From: Planctomycetota bacterium
Lineage (GTDB): Bacteria > Planctomycetota > UBA1135 > UBA2386
Length of the DNA stretch: 64,000 bases
Reading direction: 5' to 3'
Assembly (NCBI GenBank): GCA_020638655.1
Contig: JACKIC010000002.1
Coordinates: forward strand, 248,001-312,000
Positions within the stretch are counted from its first letter, which is position 1. Every line of letters begins with the position of its first letter. Below, one piece after another: positions 17,602 through 24,744 of the stretch. The position numbers and the translations under genes are program-made. The notes under the pieces were generated by a model. The model saw nothing but the letters and a program-made list of their open reading frames with translations, was not told where the DNA came from and searched no databases.

Positions 17602-18509
17602 TTCAGGAAGCCCTTGGGCAGCGAGTCGCGCACCTTGCGGATGCTCTCCCACTTGGCGCCGTCGGCCGGCAGGAACTTCTCCTTGGGCGACCACGCGTCG
17701 AGGATCGCCTTGTCCTCGGCGTTCTTCGGGTCGAGGTGCGTGAACGCCTCGGTGATCTTGGTCAGCATCGCCTCGCCGACGCGCGTGTGGCCGACCCAGG
17801 CGTAGTCGACGTAGCCGGGCGTCGTGAAGACGATCGGCGCGGCCGCCTTGTCCTCGGCGCTGGCCTTGTCGTAGTAGCCGAAGTTGAGCGCGCCGAGGTC
17901 CGCGGCGCCGCTGACGACGGCCTTGAGCGTGCTGCCGTGCCCGCCGGACGCCTGGTAACCCATGCTCTTGAAGGCGGTGTTGGGATCGATGCCGGCCTCG
18001 GTCAGGAAGAAGCGCGGCATCAGGTGACCCGAGGTCGAGTTGACGTCGCCGAAGGTGAAGGTCAGGTCCTTGGCCTTGTCCTTGAGGTCGGCGAGGTTGG
18101 TCATCGGCTTGACCGTGCCGTCGTCGACGAGCTTCTTGTTGGCGATGAAGTAGCTCTTGAAGTTGAGGTCGATGTCACGCGTGGCGAGCACACGCACTTC
18201 GCCCTTGCCGAGGTCGAGCGCGTCGACCGTGGTCTTGCCGCCGAGCCAGACGAAGTCGAGCTTGTTGGCGATCAGGCCGTTGACGGCCGCGGCGTAGTCG
18301 TTCGAGGGCTCGTAGCGCACGGGCACCCCGAGCTTCTTGGTCAGGGTCTCGGCGAGCATCTTCGAGGTCTCGGCGAGCTTGTCCTTGTTGAAGTCGGGGA
18401 TCACCGAGAAGCGCAGCTCCTTCGGCGTCGGGTTGGAGGCGGCTTCGGAGCTGCAGCCGGCGAAGGGCAGCAGCGCGGCGGCGAACAGGGTGAGCTTTGC
18501 GAGGTTCAT
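17598..18509 (-). CDS. phnD: PhnD-family substrate-binding lipoprotein
   Basis: 303 residues from ATG 18509. A lipoprotein signal is clear: hydrophobic LTLFAAALL then lipobox PFAGC with Cys at 18. The mature protein has PhnD hallmarks: FSVIPDFNKDKLAE, ETLTKKLGVPVRYEPSND, AAVNGLIANKLDFVWLGGKT, FTFGDVNSTSGHLMPRFF and ASGGHGSTLKAVVSGAADLG. It should bind phosphonate, phosphite or phosphate-like ligands in the periplasm and deliver them to PhnE. No C-P lyase (phnG-M) or phosphonatase gene is adjacent, so uptake without adjacent catabolism is all that can be claimed. First gene of the phnDCE operon; its promoter must lie in 18510-18780. Confidence 0.92.
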   Translation of the reverse strand: MNLAKLTLFAAALLPFAGCSSEAASNPTPKELRFSVIPDFNKDKLAETSKMLAETLTKKLGVPVRYEPSNDYAAAVNGLIANKLDFVWLGGKTTVDALDLGKGEVRVLATRDIDLNFKSYFIANKKLVDDGTVKPMTNLADLKDKAKDLTFTFGDVNSTSGHLMPRFFLTEAGIDPNTAFKSMGYQASGGHGSTLKAVVSGAADLGALNFGYYDKASAEDKAAAPIVFTTPGYVDYAWVGHTRVGEAMLTKITEAFTHLDPKNAEDKAILDAWSPKEKFLPADGAKWESIRKVRDSLPKGFLK

Positions 18510-18788
18510 GTGTGTCCTAGGGGGTCGAAGGGAACGGCTGATACGACGCCGCCGCGACCGCGCTCCGCGGTGACGGCTGGCGCACGCAACATCGGGGGGG
18601 GGCGCGGGCCGCAGGCCTTCAGGCCCGGCCCGCTCTCGCCTCGGCGCACGGCCGGGCAAGGCAGCTGGATCACCGCGACGCGCATCGGCGGCGGCTCCAA
18701 GGTCGTGACGAGGATGGCATTGCGCAGCTGGGCGGAGGGCTCGAGGACCGCAAGGGCCGAGCCCAGGACGGGCCATGAGAGCGCGGCG

Positions 18789-18817
18789 TCGCGGGCGGCG
18801 CAAGCCGCGGCCCGCGA
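18789..18817 (-). terminator. Hairpin directly after the glycosyltransferase stop
   Basis: TCGCGGGC (18789-18796) pairs with GCCCGCGA (18810-18817), with an inner GGC/GCC stem closing a four-base loop. On the minus strand it begins immediately after the TGA of the glycosyltransferase gene. There is no T-tract, so it may be a weak or Rho-assisted terminator or an RNA-stabilising 3' hairpin. The rest of 18510-18788 shows no gene; it holds the phnD promoter region. Confidence 0.45.
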
Positions 18818-19924
18818 TCAGGGGGCGGTCTGGCCGGCGCGGGCGGCTAGGTAGGCGGCGACGTGGCCGGCGGCGCACGCAGCCCAGGAGAACTGCGCCG
18901 CGCGGCGCGGGCCGCGTTCGCGCAGCGAGGTGGCCTCGGCGGCGTCGGTGAGCAGCGGGCGCAGGCAGCCCGCGACGGCGTGCGCCGACAGCGCGGGCAG
19001 CCGCACCGCGGCGTCGCCGCAGAGTTCGGGCAGCGAGCTGACGTCGGCGATGACCGTCGGCACTCCGGCGGCCAGCGCGTCGGCGACCGAGAAGCCAAAA
19101 CCCTCGTAGGCCGACGGCGACACGAACGCATCGGCGAGCGCGTAGACGGCCGGCAGATCCGCCGCGGTCACGTGTGGCAGCCACAGCGCGCTGTCGTCGC
19201 GCCGCAGTTCGGCGAGCGCGGCGCCCGCGCGCCACCCTTCGCGGCCGACGATCACGGCGAGGTGCGGCAGGCCTTCGGCGCGCAGCTGGCGCACGCCGGC
19301 GATCACGAGGTCGACGTTCTTGCGGGCCTGGATCGTGCCGACGTGCAGCACGAAGTGCTCGGGCAGCGCCAGGCGCGCGCGCACCTCGGCCAGCTGCGCG
19401 TCCGTGGGGCGCACGAACGCATCGATGCCGTGCGGCACGACGTCGACGCGGCCCTGGGTGCCCGGGTGGATGCGGACCAGGTCGTTCGCGGTCGCTGCCG
19501 ACGGCACGACGATGCGCGCTGCGCGCCGCACCGCGTGCCGCGTCGCCAGCCGCAGGAACGTGCGCGACGCCCACGGGAACGTGCCGGGCACGGTGTGGTA
19601 GGCGAGGTCGTGCACGGTGACGACGCTCGGCACCTGCAGGCCGAACGGCAGCGCGTTCTTGGTGTCGTGGTAGACGTCGGGCCGCAGGCGCGCGACGGCC
19701 TTGGCGAGCGCGCGATACTGCCAGCGCAGCCGGTCGACGCCGCCGCGCATCGGCACCTCGACGACGTCGACACCGCCCGCGTCGAACGCCGCGGGCGCGT
19801 CGGTCAGCACGGTGATGCGCACGTCGTCGTGCTCGGCGAGCGCCGCACACAGGCGCCGGCCGTAGGTCGCGGGACCGCCGGTGGTGCCGGCGACGACGGC
19901 GATGGCGACGTGCAGCTTGGGCAT
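18818..19924 (-). CDS. GT4-family glycosyltransferase
   Basis: 368 residues from ATG 19924. N-terminal Rossmann domain begins VAIAVVAGTTGGPATYGRRL with the Gly-rich acceptor-side loop; VVTVHDLAYHTVPG and the hinge HGIDAF follow. The C-terminal domain has FVLHVGTIQARKNVDLVIAG (sugar-nucleotide loop with Arg-Lys) and the GT4 EX7E-type region SAYEGFGFSVADALAAGVPT with Glu in place. It transfers a sugar from a nucleotide donor, probably in envelope polysaccharide or lipopolysaccharide assembly, which fits the neighbouring lipopolysaccharide-kinase-like/methyltransferase gene. Start and upstream stop share one base (TGATG), so translation is coupled. Confidence 0.9.
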   Translation of the reverse strand: MPKLHVAIAVVAGTTGGPATYGRRLCAALAEHDDVRITVLTDAPAAFDAGGVDVVEVPMRGGVDRLRWQYRALAKAVARLRPDVYHDTKNALPFGLQVPSVVTVHDLAYHTVPGTFPWASRTFLRLATRHAVRRAARIVVPSAATANDLVRIHPGTQGRVDVVPHGIDAFVRPTDAQLAEVRARLALPEHFVLHVGTIQARKNVDLVIAGVRQLRAEGLPHLAVIVGREGWRAGAALAELRRDDSALWLPHVTAADLPAVYALADAFVSPSAYEGFGFSVADALAAGVPTVIADVSSLPELCGDAAVRLPALSAHAVAGCLRPLLTDAAEATSLRERGPRRAAQFSWAACAAGHVAAYLAARAGQTAP

Positions 19925-20796
19925 CAGGGCGCTCGTCGTAGCGGGTCGGCCGAGTTGACGGAATCGTCGCGCGCGAAACTCGCGAGCCACAGGTCGCGGG
20001 CGAACGGCAGGTCGGCGGCCGCGCGCAGGCGGCGGAAGCCGTGCTTCGCGAACGTGCGGTCGATCGCGCCCAGGGTGCGCGCGAAGCGCGTCGTGCGGCC
20101 GCCGGCCAGCGCGCGCAGGCGGCGCTGCAGGTGGTGGGCGCTGCACGGGTGGAAGAAGCTGACGACGACGAAACGTCCGGCGACGCGGCAGGCCTCGGCG
20201 ATGACGCGGTCGCTGAGCTCGTCGGTCAGGTGGTGCAGGAACCGGAACGTCACCACGCCGTCGACGGCGCGGTCCGCGAACGGCATCGCCAGCGCGTCGG
20301 CCAGCACCGCGCGCGGCAGTCCCGTCTGCTGCTGGCCGGCCTGCTGCAACATCGCCAGCGCGCCGTCGGCGGCGACGACCGCGCAGCCGCGCTGCTGCAA
20401 CCACGGCGACAGGCGCCCGGCGCCGCACGGCAGGTCGAGCACGGTCTCGCCGGGGCGCCCCGGGAACACCCGTTCGAGCAGCAGCAGTTCGCGCGCGTGG
20501 CGCACCGGGTTGCGCGTCGCGTAGGCGCCGGCCTTGCCCGTGGCTTCGTAGCGTTCGGCGGTCGTGAACGGCGGCAGTCGGCGCAGGATCGCGCGCGCGT
20601 CGCCGCCGCGGCCAGCGGCGCGCAGCAGCCGCACCGCGAACCGCAGCGCCGCGGGCCACGGCACGGGCAGCTCGCGCACCGAGCGCGCAAAGCGCCGCAG
20701 CACGCGGCGGCAGAGCTGCGCCAGCGCCGGGCCGGGAGCGGTGACGGCGCCGTTGTGCAGGTCGAGCACCGCGAGGGTCTCACCGTCGACGAACAC
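19924..20796 (-). CDS. Class I SAM methyltransferase, C-terminal part of a kinase-methyltransferase fusion
   Basis: The open frame from GTG 20796 gives 290 residues. Residues 1-20 are the end of a kinase: FVDGETLAVLDLHNGAV contains the DFG-like Asp motif (DLHNG) of lipopolysaccharide kinases. From about residue 90 a class I methyltransferase follows: VLDLPCGAGRLSPWLQQRG (SAM loop), VVAADGALAMLQQA, VLADALAMPFADRAVDGVV and FLHHLTDE. The frame seen here is the 3' part of a longer gene whose kinase half (20797-21279) is split by frame changes. A bifunctional enzyme phosphorylating and methylating a lipid/glycan is a reasonable inference. Coupled to the glycosyltransferase downstream. Confidence 0.75.
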   Translation of the reverse strand: MFVDGETLAVLDLHNGAVTAPGPALAQLCRRVLRRFARSVRELPVPWPAALRFAVRLLRAAGRGGDARAILRRLPPFTTAERYEATGKAGAYATRNPVRHARELLLLERVFPGRPGETVLDLPCGAGRLSPWLQQRGCAVVAADGALAMLQQAGQQQTGLPRAVLADALAMPFADRAVDGVVTFRFLHHLTDELSDRVIAEACRVAGRFVVVSFFHPCSAHHLQRRLRALAGGRTTRFARTLGAIDRTFAKHGFRRLRAAADLPFARDLWLASFARDDSVNSADPLRRAP

Positions 20797-21279
20797 GTGA
20801 TCCGCCGACAGGTCGGGCAGCGAGAAGCCCGCGCGCGCAGCAGCGCGCCGCAGTGCGCCGCGACGCGCCGCGCGAGCGCGTCGTCGTCGACGCGCCGCGC
20901 CGCAGCAGGTCGGCGAGCGGTTCGCCAGCGAGCGGTGCGCAGACGTAGTAGGCCGCGCCGTTGCGATCGCGCCTGCAGGCGACGGGGCGCGGCGCCGCAG
21001 AAGGATCGGCTTCGCGCAGCGCCAGCGTCACACCGAGCTCGCGTTCGGCGTCGTCGCGCGCGCGGCGCCGTGAGCACGAAGCGCAGCCGGTTCTTCCACT
21101 GCGTCGCCGCGAACGTCTTGACGTACCAGTGTCGCGCGTCGTCGCCGACCCGCTGCACGCTGCGCAGGCGGTTGCGCGGGCCGGCTGGCGCGCTGGGCAA
21201 CCCCTGACCACGCGCCGGGAGCCGCGAACAGCCGGCGTTCGTCGGGGTCCTCGCTGAGCACGCGCCACGGTTCGGCCAC
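20797..21279 (-). pseudogene. Lipopolysaccharide-kinase-like domain broken by about four frame changes
   Basis: Reading the minus strand from GTG 21279, homologous peptide pieces appear in order but in changing frames: AEPWRVLSEDPDERRLFAAP, then NRLRSVQRVGDD and HWYVKTFAATQWKNRLRFVL (N-lobe Lys), then DDAERELGVTLALREAD and AYYVCAPLAGEPLADLLRRG, then DDDALARRVAAHCGALLRA, then AGFSLPDLSADHVFVDGETL, which joins the downstream methyltransferase frame. Frame changes fall near 21205, 21062, 20893 and 20845, mostly inside CG-dinucleotide runs. The pattern fits the KdkA/WaaP-type kinase family that phosphorylates lipopolysaccharide core sugars; the catalytic loop reads LPDL instead of HxDL. Either genuine decay or clustered indel errors in the assembly. 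Confidence 0.65.
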
Positions 21280-21324
21280 GGCGGCACGCTACGAGGCGGG
21301 GGGGCGCGGTGCCACGGTCGTGCG

Positions 21325-22638
21325 TCAGCGCCGCAGCAGCGCGCGGGTCGCCGCGACCAGCGCGGTGACGCCGCCGCGGATCGTCGGCGCCGCGTCGGGG
21401 TGGAAGCGCGCCGTGTGCAGCTGTGCGGGCAGTTCGCCGCTCGCGTTCGCCTGCGCCTGCTGTTCGGGGCCGGTGGTGCCGAGCCGGAACATGCACAGCG
21501 GCACGCCCTGCTCGCGGAAGTAGCCGAAGTCCTCGGCGACCATCTGCGGCTCGGCGCTGCCGACCGCGGCTTCGCCGAGCGCCTCGACGAGCGCGGCGCG
21601 CGCGGCGGCGGTGATGCCGGGGTCGTTGAGCAGCGGGCCCGTCGGTTCGGAGAACTCGACCTTGGGCGCGGGCGCGCCGGCCGACTCGGCGAGCCCCTTG
21701 GCCTTGCGCACGATCGCCGCCTTGAGGTGTTCGCGCACGGCGGGGTCGTAGCTGCGCACCGTGAGCTGCAGCTCGCAGCGGTCGGCGATGATGTTGTGCT
21801 TCTGCCCGGCGTGGATCGAACCGACCGTGATCACCGCGGGCTGCGTCGGGTCGATCTCGCGGCTGACGATCGTCTGCAGCGCGAGCACGTACTGCGCCGC
21901 GAGCACGACCGGGTCGATGGTCAGGTGCGGCCGCGCGCCGTGGCCACCGCGGCCGAACAAGGTCACGTCGACGCTGTCGACCGCAGCCATCAGCGGCCCG
22001 CTGCGCACGCCCACGTTGCCCGCCGGCACGCTCGGGTCGCAGTGCAGCGCCAGCGCCCACGCCGGCTTCGGGAAGCGCTCGAACAGCCCCGCCGCGACCA
22101 TCGCGCGCGCGCCGCCGGCGCGTTCCTCGGCCGGTTGCCCGATCAGCACCAGCGTGCCCTGCCACTGCTCGCGGTGTTTCGCGAACCAGCGTGCAGTGCC
22201 GAGCAGCACCGTCATGTGCACGTCGTGGCCGCAGGCGTGCATCACGCCGATCGCCTGGCCGCCTTCCGCCTCGGCGTGCACCGTCGACGCGTCGCGGCAG
22301 CCCCGTCTCCTCGGCGATCGGCAGCGCGTCCATGTCGGCGCGCAGCAGCCCGACCGGCCCGTCGCCGTTGCGCAGCAGGGGACGGCGGTCGTCGCCGCCG
22401 CGGCGTCCTCGCGCGCCAGCCGCCGCGTCTCGCGGCGGCGCCGATCGGTGATCAGGTTGCGCACCACCCGCGCCAACCAGGACCGCGGCTGGGTGAGGTG
22501 CTCCGGGCGCTGCAATGCGAGCAGGAACGCCTGCTGCACGACGTCGTCGGCTTCGTCACCGACGAGCTGGCGCGCGAGGCGGTGCACGAACGGCGCTTCG
22601 CGGAGCAGGTGCTCGTGGGGGACGGGGCGGTCGATCAC
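21325..22638 (-). CDS. Composite frame: ECF sigma region 2 joined to N-truncated M20 amidohydrolase (probably not a real single gene)
   Basis: A 437-residue frame from ATG 22638. Residues 1-80 are an ECF sigma N-terminus (region 2: LARQLVGDEADDVVQQAFLL, SWLARVVRNLITDRRRR). From about residue 112 onward it is an M20D amidohydrolase: VMHACGHDVHMTVLLG (metal His/Asp), GQPAEERAGGA (Glu pair), ALHCDPSVPAGNVGVRSGP, GGHGARPH (dimer-domain His), EDFGYF (ligand Glu). Between them about 85 bases encode the M20 segment RNGDGPVGLLRADMDALPIA in another frame, so a frame change lies near 22300. The first ~60 residues of a normal M20 enzyme and sigma region 4 are both absent. M20D enzymes cleave N-acyl or amide-linked amino acids. 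The join looks like a deletion or assembly misjoin. Confidence 0.6.
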   Translation of the reverse strand: MIDRPVPHEHLLREAPFVHRLARQLVGDEADDVVQQAFLLALQRPEHLTQPRSWLARVVRNLITDRRRRETRRLAREDAAAATTAVPCCATATGRSGCCAPTWTRCRSPRRRGCRDASTVHAEAEGGQAIGVMHACGHDVHMTVLLGTARWFAKHREQWQGTLVLIGQPAEERAGGARAMVAAGLFERFPKPAWALALHCDPSVPAGNVGVRSGPLMAAVDSVDVTLFGRGGHGARPHLTIDPVVLAAQYVLALQTIVSREIDPTQPAVITVGSIHAGQKHNIIADRCELQLTVRSYDPAVREHLKAAIVRKAKGLAESAGAPAPKVEFSEPTGPLLNDPGITAAARAALVEALGEAAVGSAEPQMVAEDFGYFREQGVPLCMFRLGTTGPEQQAQANASGELPAQLHTARFHPDAAPTIRGGVTALVAATRALLRR

Positions 22639-22680
22639 GGCATGGAAGACGCCGCGAGGCGCGGTTCCTTTGAGGAAATG

Positions 22681-24204
22681 TCACTCGGCGAAGAACAGCT
22701 CGGCGATCTCCAGCACGGCAGCGGGCGTGAGGGCGGGCAGTTCCACCGTCGCGAACACCGCGTCACCCTTGACCGACAACGCTGCGCCGACCAGGGCGGC
22801 GATCACGCGCTTGCCGTCTTCGTGTTCGCCCACCGCGGGCGGGAGCAGCTGGCCGATCCCTTCCTTGGCCGCGGCGAGCAGCTGCTTGCCGTGCTCGAGC
22901 CACTCGTCGGCGGAGTCTTCGTCGCGCGCCTGCACCATCAGCACGATCACCGTCGGCTGTTTGGTGGCGGCGTCGCCGCACGAGACGCGCAGCTCGGCGC
23001 CCTTGGCCTGCGGCAGCTCCAGGAACGCGAGCGACGCCCAGAGTTTGCTCGTGGGGGGCACGATCACGCGCACGGCGAGACCGGTGTCGCGCAGCAGTTC
23101 CTTCGCCTGCGCGGGACGCGGCTTGCCCGCACTGCCGCCGAGGGTGGCCAGCAGTCGCGTCGGTTCGACCGCCAACGTGCCGGTGAGCAGCGGGTTGTTG
23201 CGGCCGAGCCCTTCGGGCACCTTCGCGTCCTGCCAGCGATCGCTCTCGAACTCGCCGGCGGCCTGCCACGACAGCGCGACCGGGACCTTGGGGTCGTTCT
23301 GGGCGGTGATCACGACGCAGGAGTGGTCGAGGCGGGCGTTGCCGTAGCGCAGCGCGATGCCGAACGGCAACTCGCTGACGGTGTCGCACATCACCTGGGC
23401 GCCGTTGGCGGCCGCCGGGCTGATCGTTCCGCCCGCCATATTCATTCTCCAGCAGGTGGTGAGCGCGCCGAGGCGCCTGCCGAGCGCGGTCAGCCAACCC
23501 ATGTCGGGCAGGCGCGCGTGATCGATCACGACGCACGCGTCGAAGGCGAGCGGCAGCTCGAGGCGCTCGGGGTCGAGGCGTTCGCGCGGGAGCGGCTGGG
23601 GCGGGTCGGCGAGTGCGGCGAGCGCTCGGCGTGCCCGGGCGATCAGCATCGGCTCGCCGCCGTCGCGGGCCAGGGCCTGCAGCTCGCCGACGGCGCCCTT
23701 GCAGCGGCGTCGCTCGAGCTCGGAGATCGCGAGCACGCGGTCCAGCACCTCGGCGCGCCGCCGTTCGCCCTGGCTGTCCGGCATCGGCAGGGCCAGGAAC
23801 TGCCGCAGACCGACGTCGCTGTCGTCGATGCCGAGCGTGTCGAAGTGGAGCCCCGCGTCGGTCATGCCGACCAGATCGTCGTGGCCGTGGCACAGCAGGA
23901 CCAGGTAGCCGATCAGCCCCGCGCTCTGCAGGCCGCGCTTGAAGTCCTCGCCGAGCAGCGGCCGGAAGCGGTCACCGCCGCCGAAGCTGCCGCCGATGTC
24001 GGCGATGTAGTGCACCTGCAGTTGGCCGTCGTCACCGCGCCGCCAGCGCGACTGCTCGAACCAGCCGCCTTTGTGGATGCGTTCGGCGACCTGCTTGCCG
24101 GTCTCGTCTTCCTGGGCAGCCGCCCTGGAGGGGAGCGCAGCCGCCGCAGTGCCGAGCGCGAAGGCGAAGGCGAGGAGGGGCGTGCCGACTCTCTTCTCGT
24201 GCAT
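22681..24204 (-). CDS. Exported hypothetical protein
   Basis: 507 residues with a signal peptide (residues 1-31, LLAFAFALGTAAAAL core, cleavage near AAAQ). I recognise no catalytic family. Visible features: DIGGSFGGGDRFRPLLGEDF and LIGYLVLLCHGHDDLVGM in the first 130 residues, a helical segment of 140-215 resembling HEAT-like pairs (RARRALAALADP), and a C-terminal half with repeated beta-like strands and no Cys pattern. It precedes the sigma fragment by 42 bases on the same strand and is divergent from the GNAT gene (64 bases between starts). Cellular location is probably periplasmic; function unknown. Confidence 0.7.
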   Translation of the reverse strand: MHEKRVGTPLLAFAFALGTAAAALPSRAAAQEDETGKQVAERIHKGGWFEQSRWRRGDDGQLQVHYIADIGGSFGGGDRFRPLLGEDFKRGLQSAGLIGYLVLLCHGHDDLVGMTDAGLHFDTLGIDDSDVGLRQFLALPMPDSQGERRRAEVLDRVLAISELERRRCKGAVGELQALARDGGEPMLIARARRALAALADPPQPLPRERLDPERLELPLAFDACVVIDHARLPDMGWLTALGRRLGALTTCWRMNMAGGTISPAAANGAQVMCDTVSELPFGIALRYGNARLDHSCVVITAQNDPKVPVALSWQAAGEFESDRWQDAKVPEGLGRNNPLLTGTLAVEPTRLLATLGGSAGKPRPAQAKELLRDTGLAVRVIVPPTSKLWASLAFLELPQAKGAELRVSCGDAATKQPTVIVLMVQARDEDSADEWLEHGKQLLAAAKEGIGQLLPPAVGEHEDGKRVIAALVGAALSVKGDAVFATVELPALTPAAVLEIAELFFAE

Positions 24205-24267
24205 GGCGGGCCATCTTGGCGGCCCGTCGATGCGGTGGGAAGGGGTGCCCCGCTAGCATGCCGGCCC

Positions 24268-24744
24268 GTGACCGCTCCAGGATTGCAGTTCGCCGCCGAA
24301 GACCCCGGCAGCCCCGAGGCGCTCGCGCTGCTCGAGCGCCACCTCACGTTCGCGCGCCAGACCACGCCGCCCGACCACGTGCACGCGCTCGACCTCGTCG
24401 GGCTGCGCCAGGCGGCGGTGACGTTCTGCGGCGCTCGCGAACAGGGCCGGTTGCTCGCGGTCGGCGCCCTCAAGCAGCTCGACGCCACCCATGCCGAGAT
24501 CAAGTCGATGCACACCGCCGCCGAAGCGCGCGGTCGGGGCGTCGGCGCGGCGATGGTCGCGCACCTGCTGGAGCTCGCGCGGCAGCGCGGCTACCGGCGC
24601 GTCAGCCTCGAGACCGGCACCGCGCCCGCGTTCGCGGCGGCGCGGCGGCTCTACGAACGGGCCGGCTTCGTTCCGTGCGAGCCGTTCGCGGCCTACACGC
24701 GCAACCCGTTCAGCGTCTGCATGACGCGCGAAGTCGGCGGCTAG
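24268..24744 (+). CDS. GNAT-family N-acetyltransferase
   Basis: 158 residues from the GTG at 24268 (VTAPGLQFAAED). The acetyl-CoA-binding motif A is EIKSMHTAAEARGRGVGAAM (Q/RxxGxG/A), followed by VAHLLELARQRGYRRVSLET and AARRLYERAGFVPC, the normal GNAT order. It acetylates an amine on an unknown small molecule or protein. The stop codon overlaps the stop of the convergent DUF2339 gene (bases 24741-24744). Confidence 0.88.
   Translation: MTAPGLQFAAEDPGSPEALALLERHLTFARQTTPPDHVHALDLVGLRQAAVTFCGAREQGRLLAVGALKQLDATHAEIKSMHTAAEARGRGVGAAMVAHLLELARQRGYRRVSLETGTAPAFAAARRLYERAGFVPCEPFAAYTRNPFSVCMTREVGG

Noticed and set aside
21400..24744. A plus-strand frame of over 1,100 residues
   Set aside because: It is antisense to the M20, sigma and exported-protein genes until 24268; only the last 158 residues (the GNAT protein) have domain sense.
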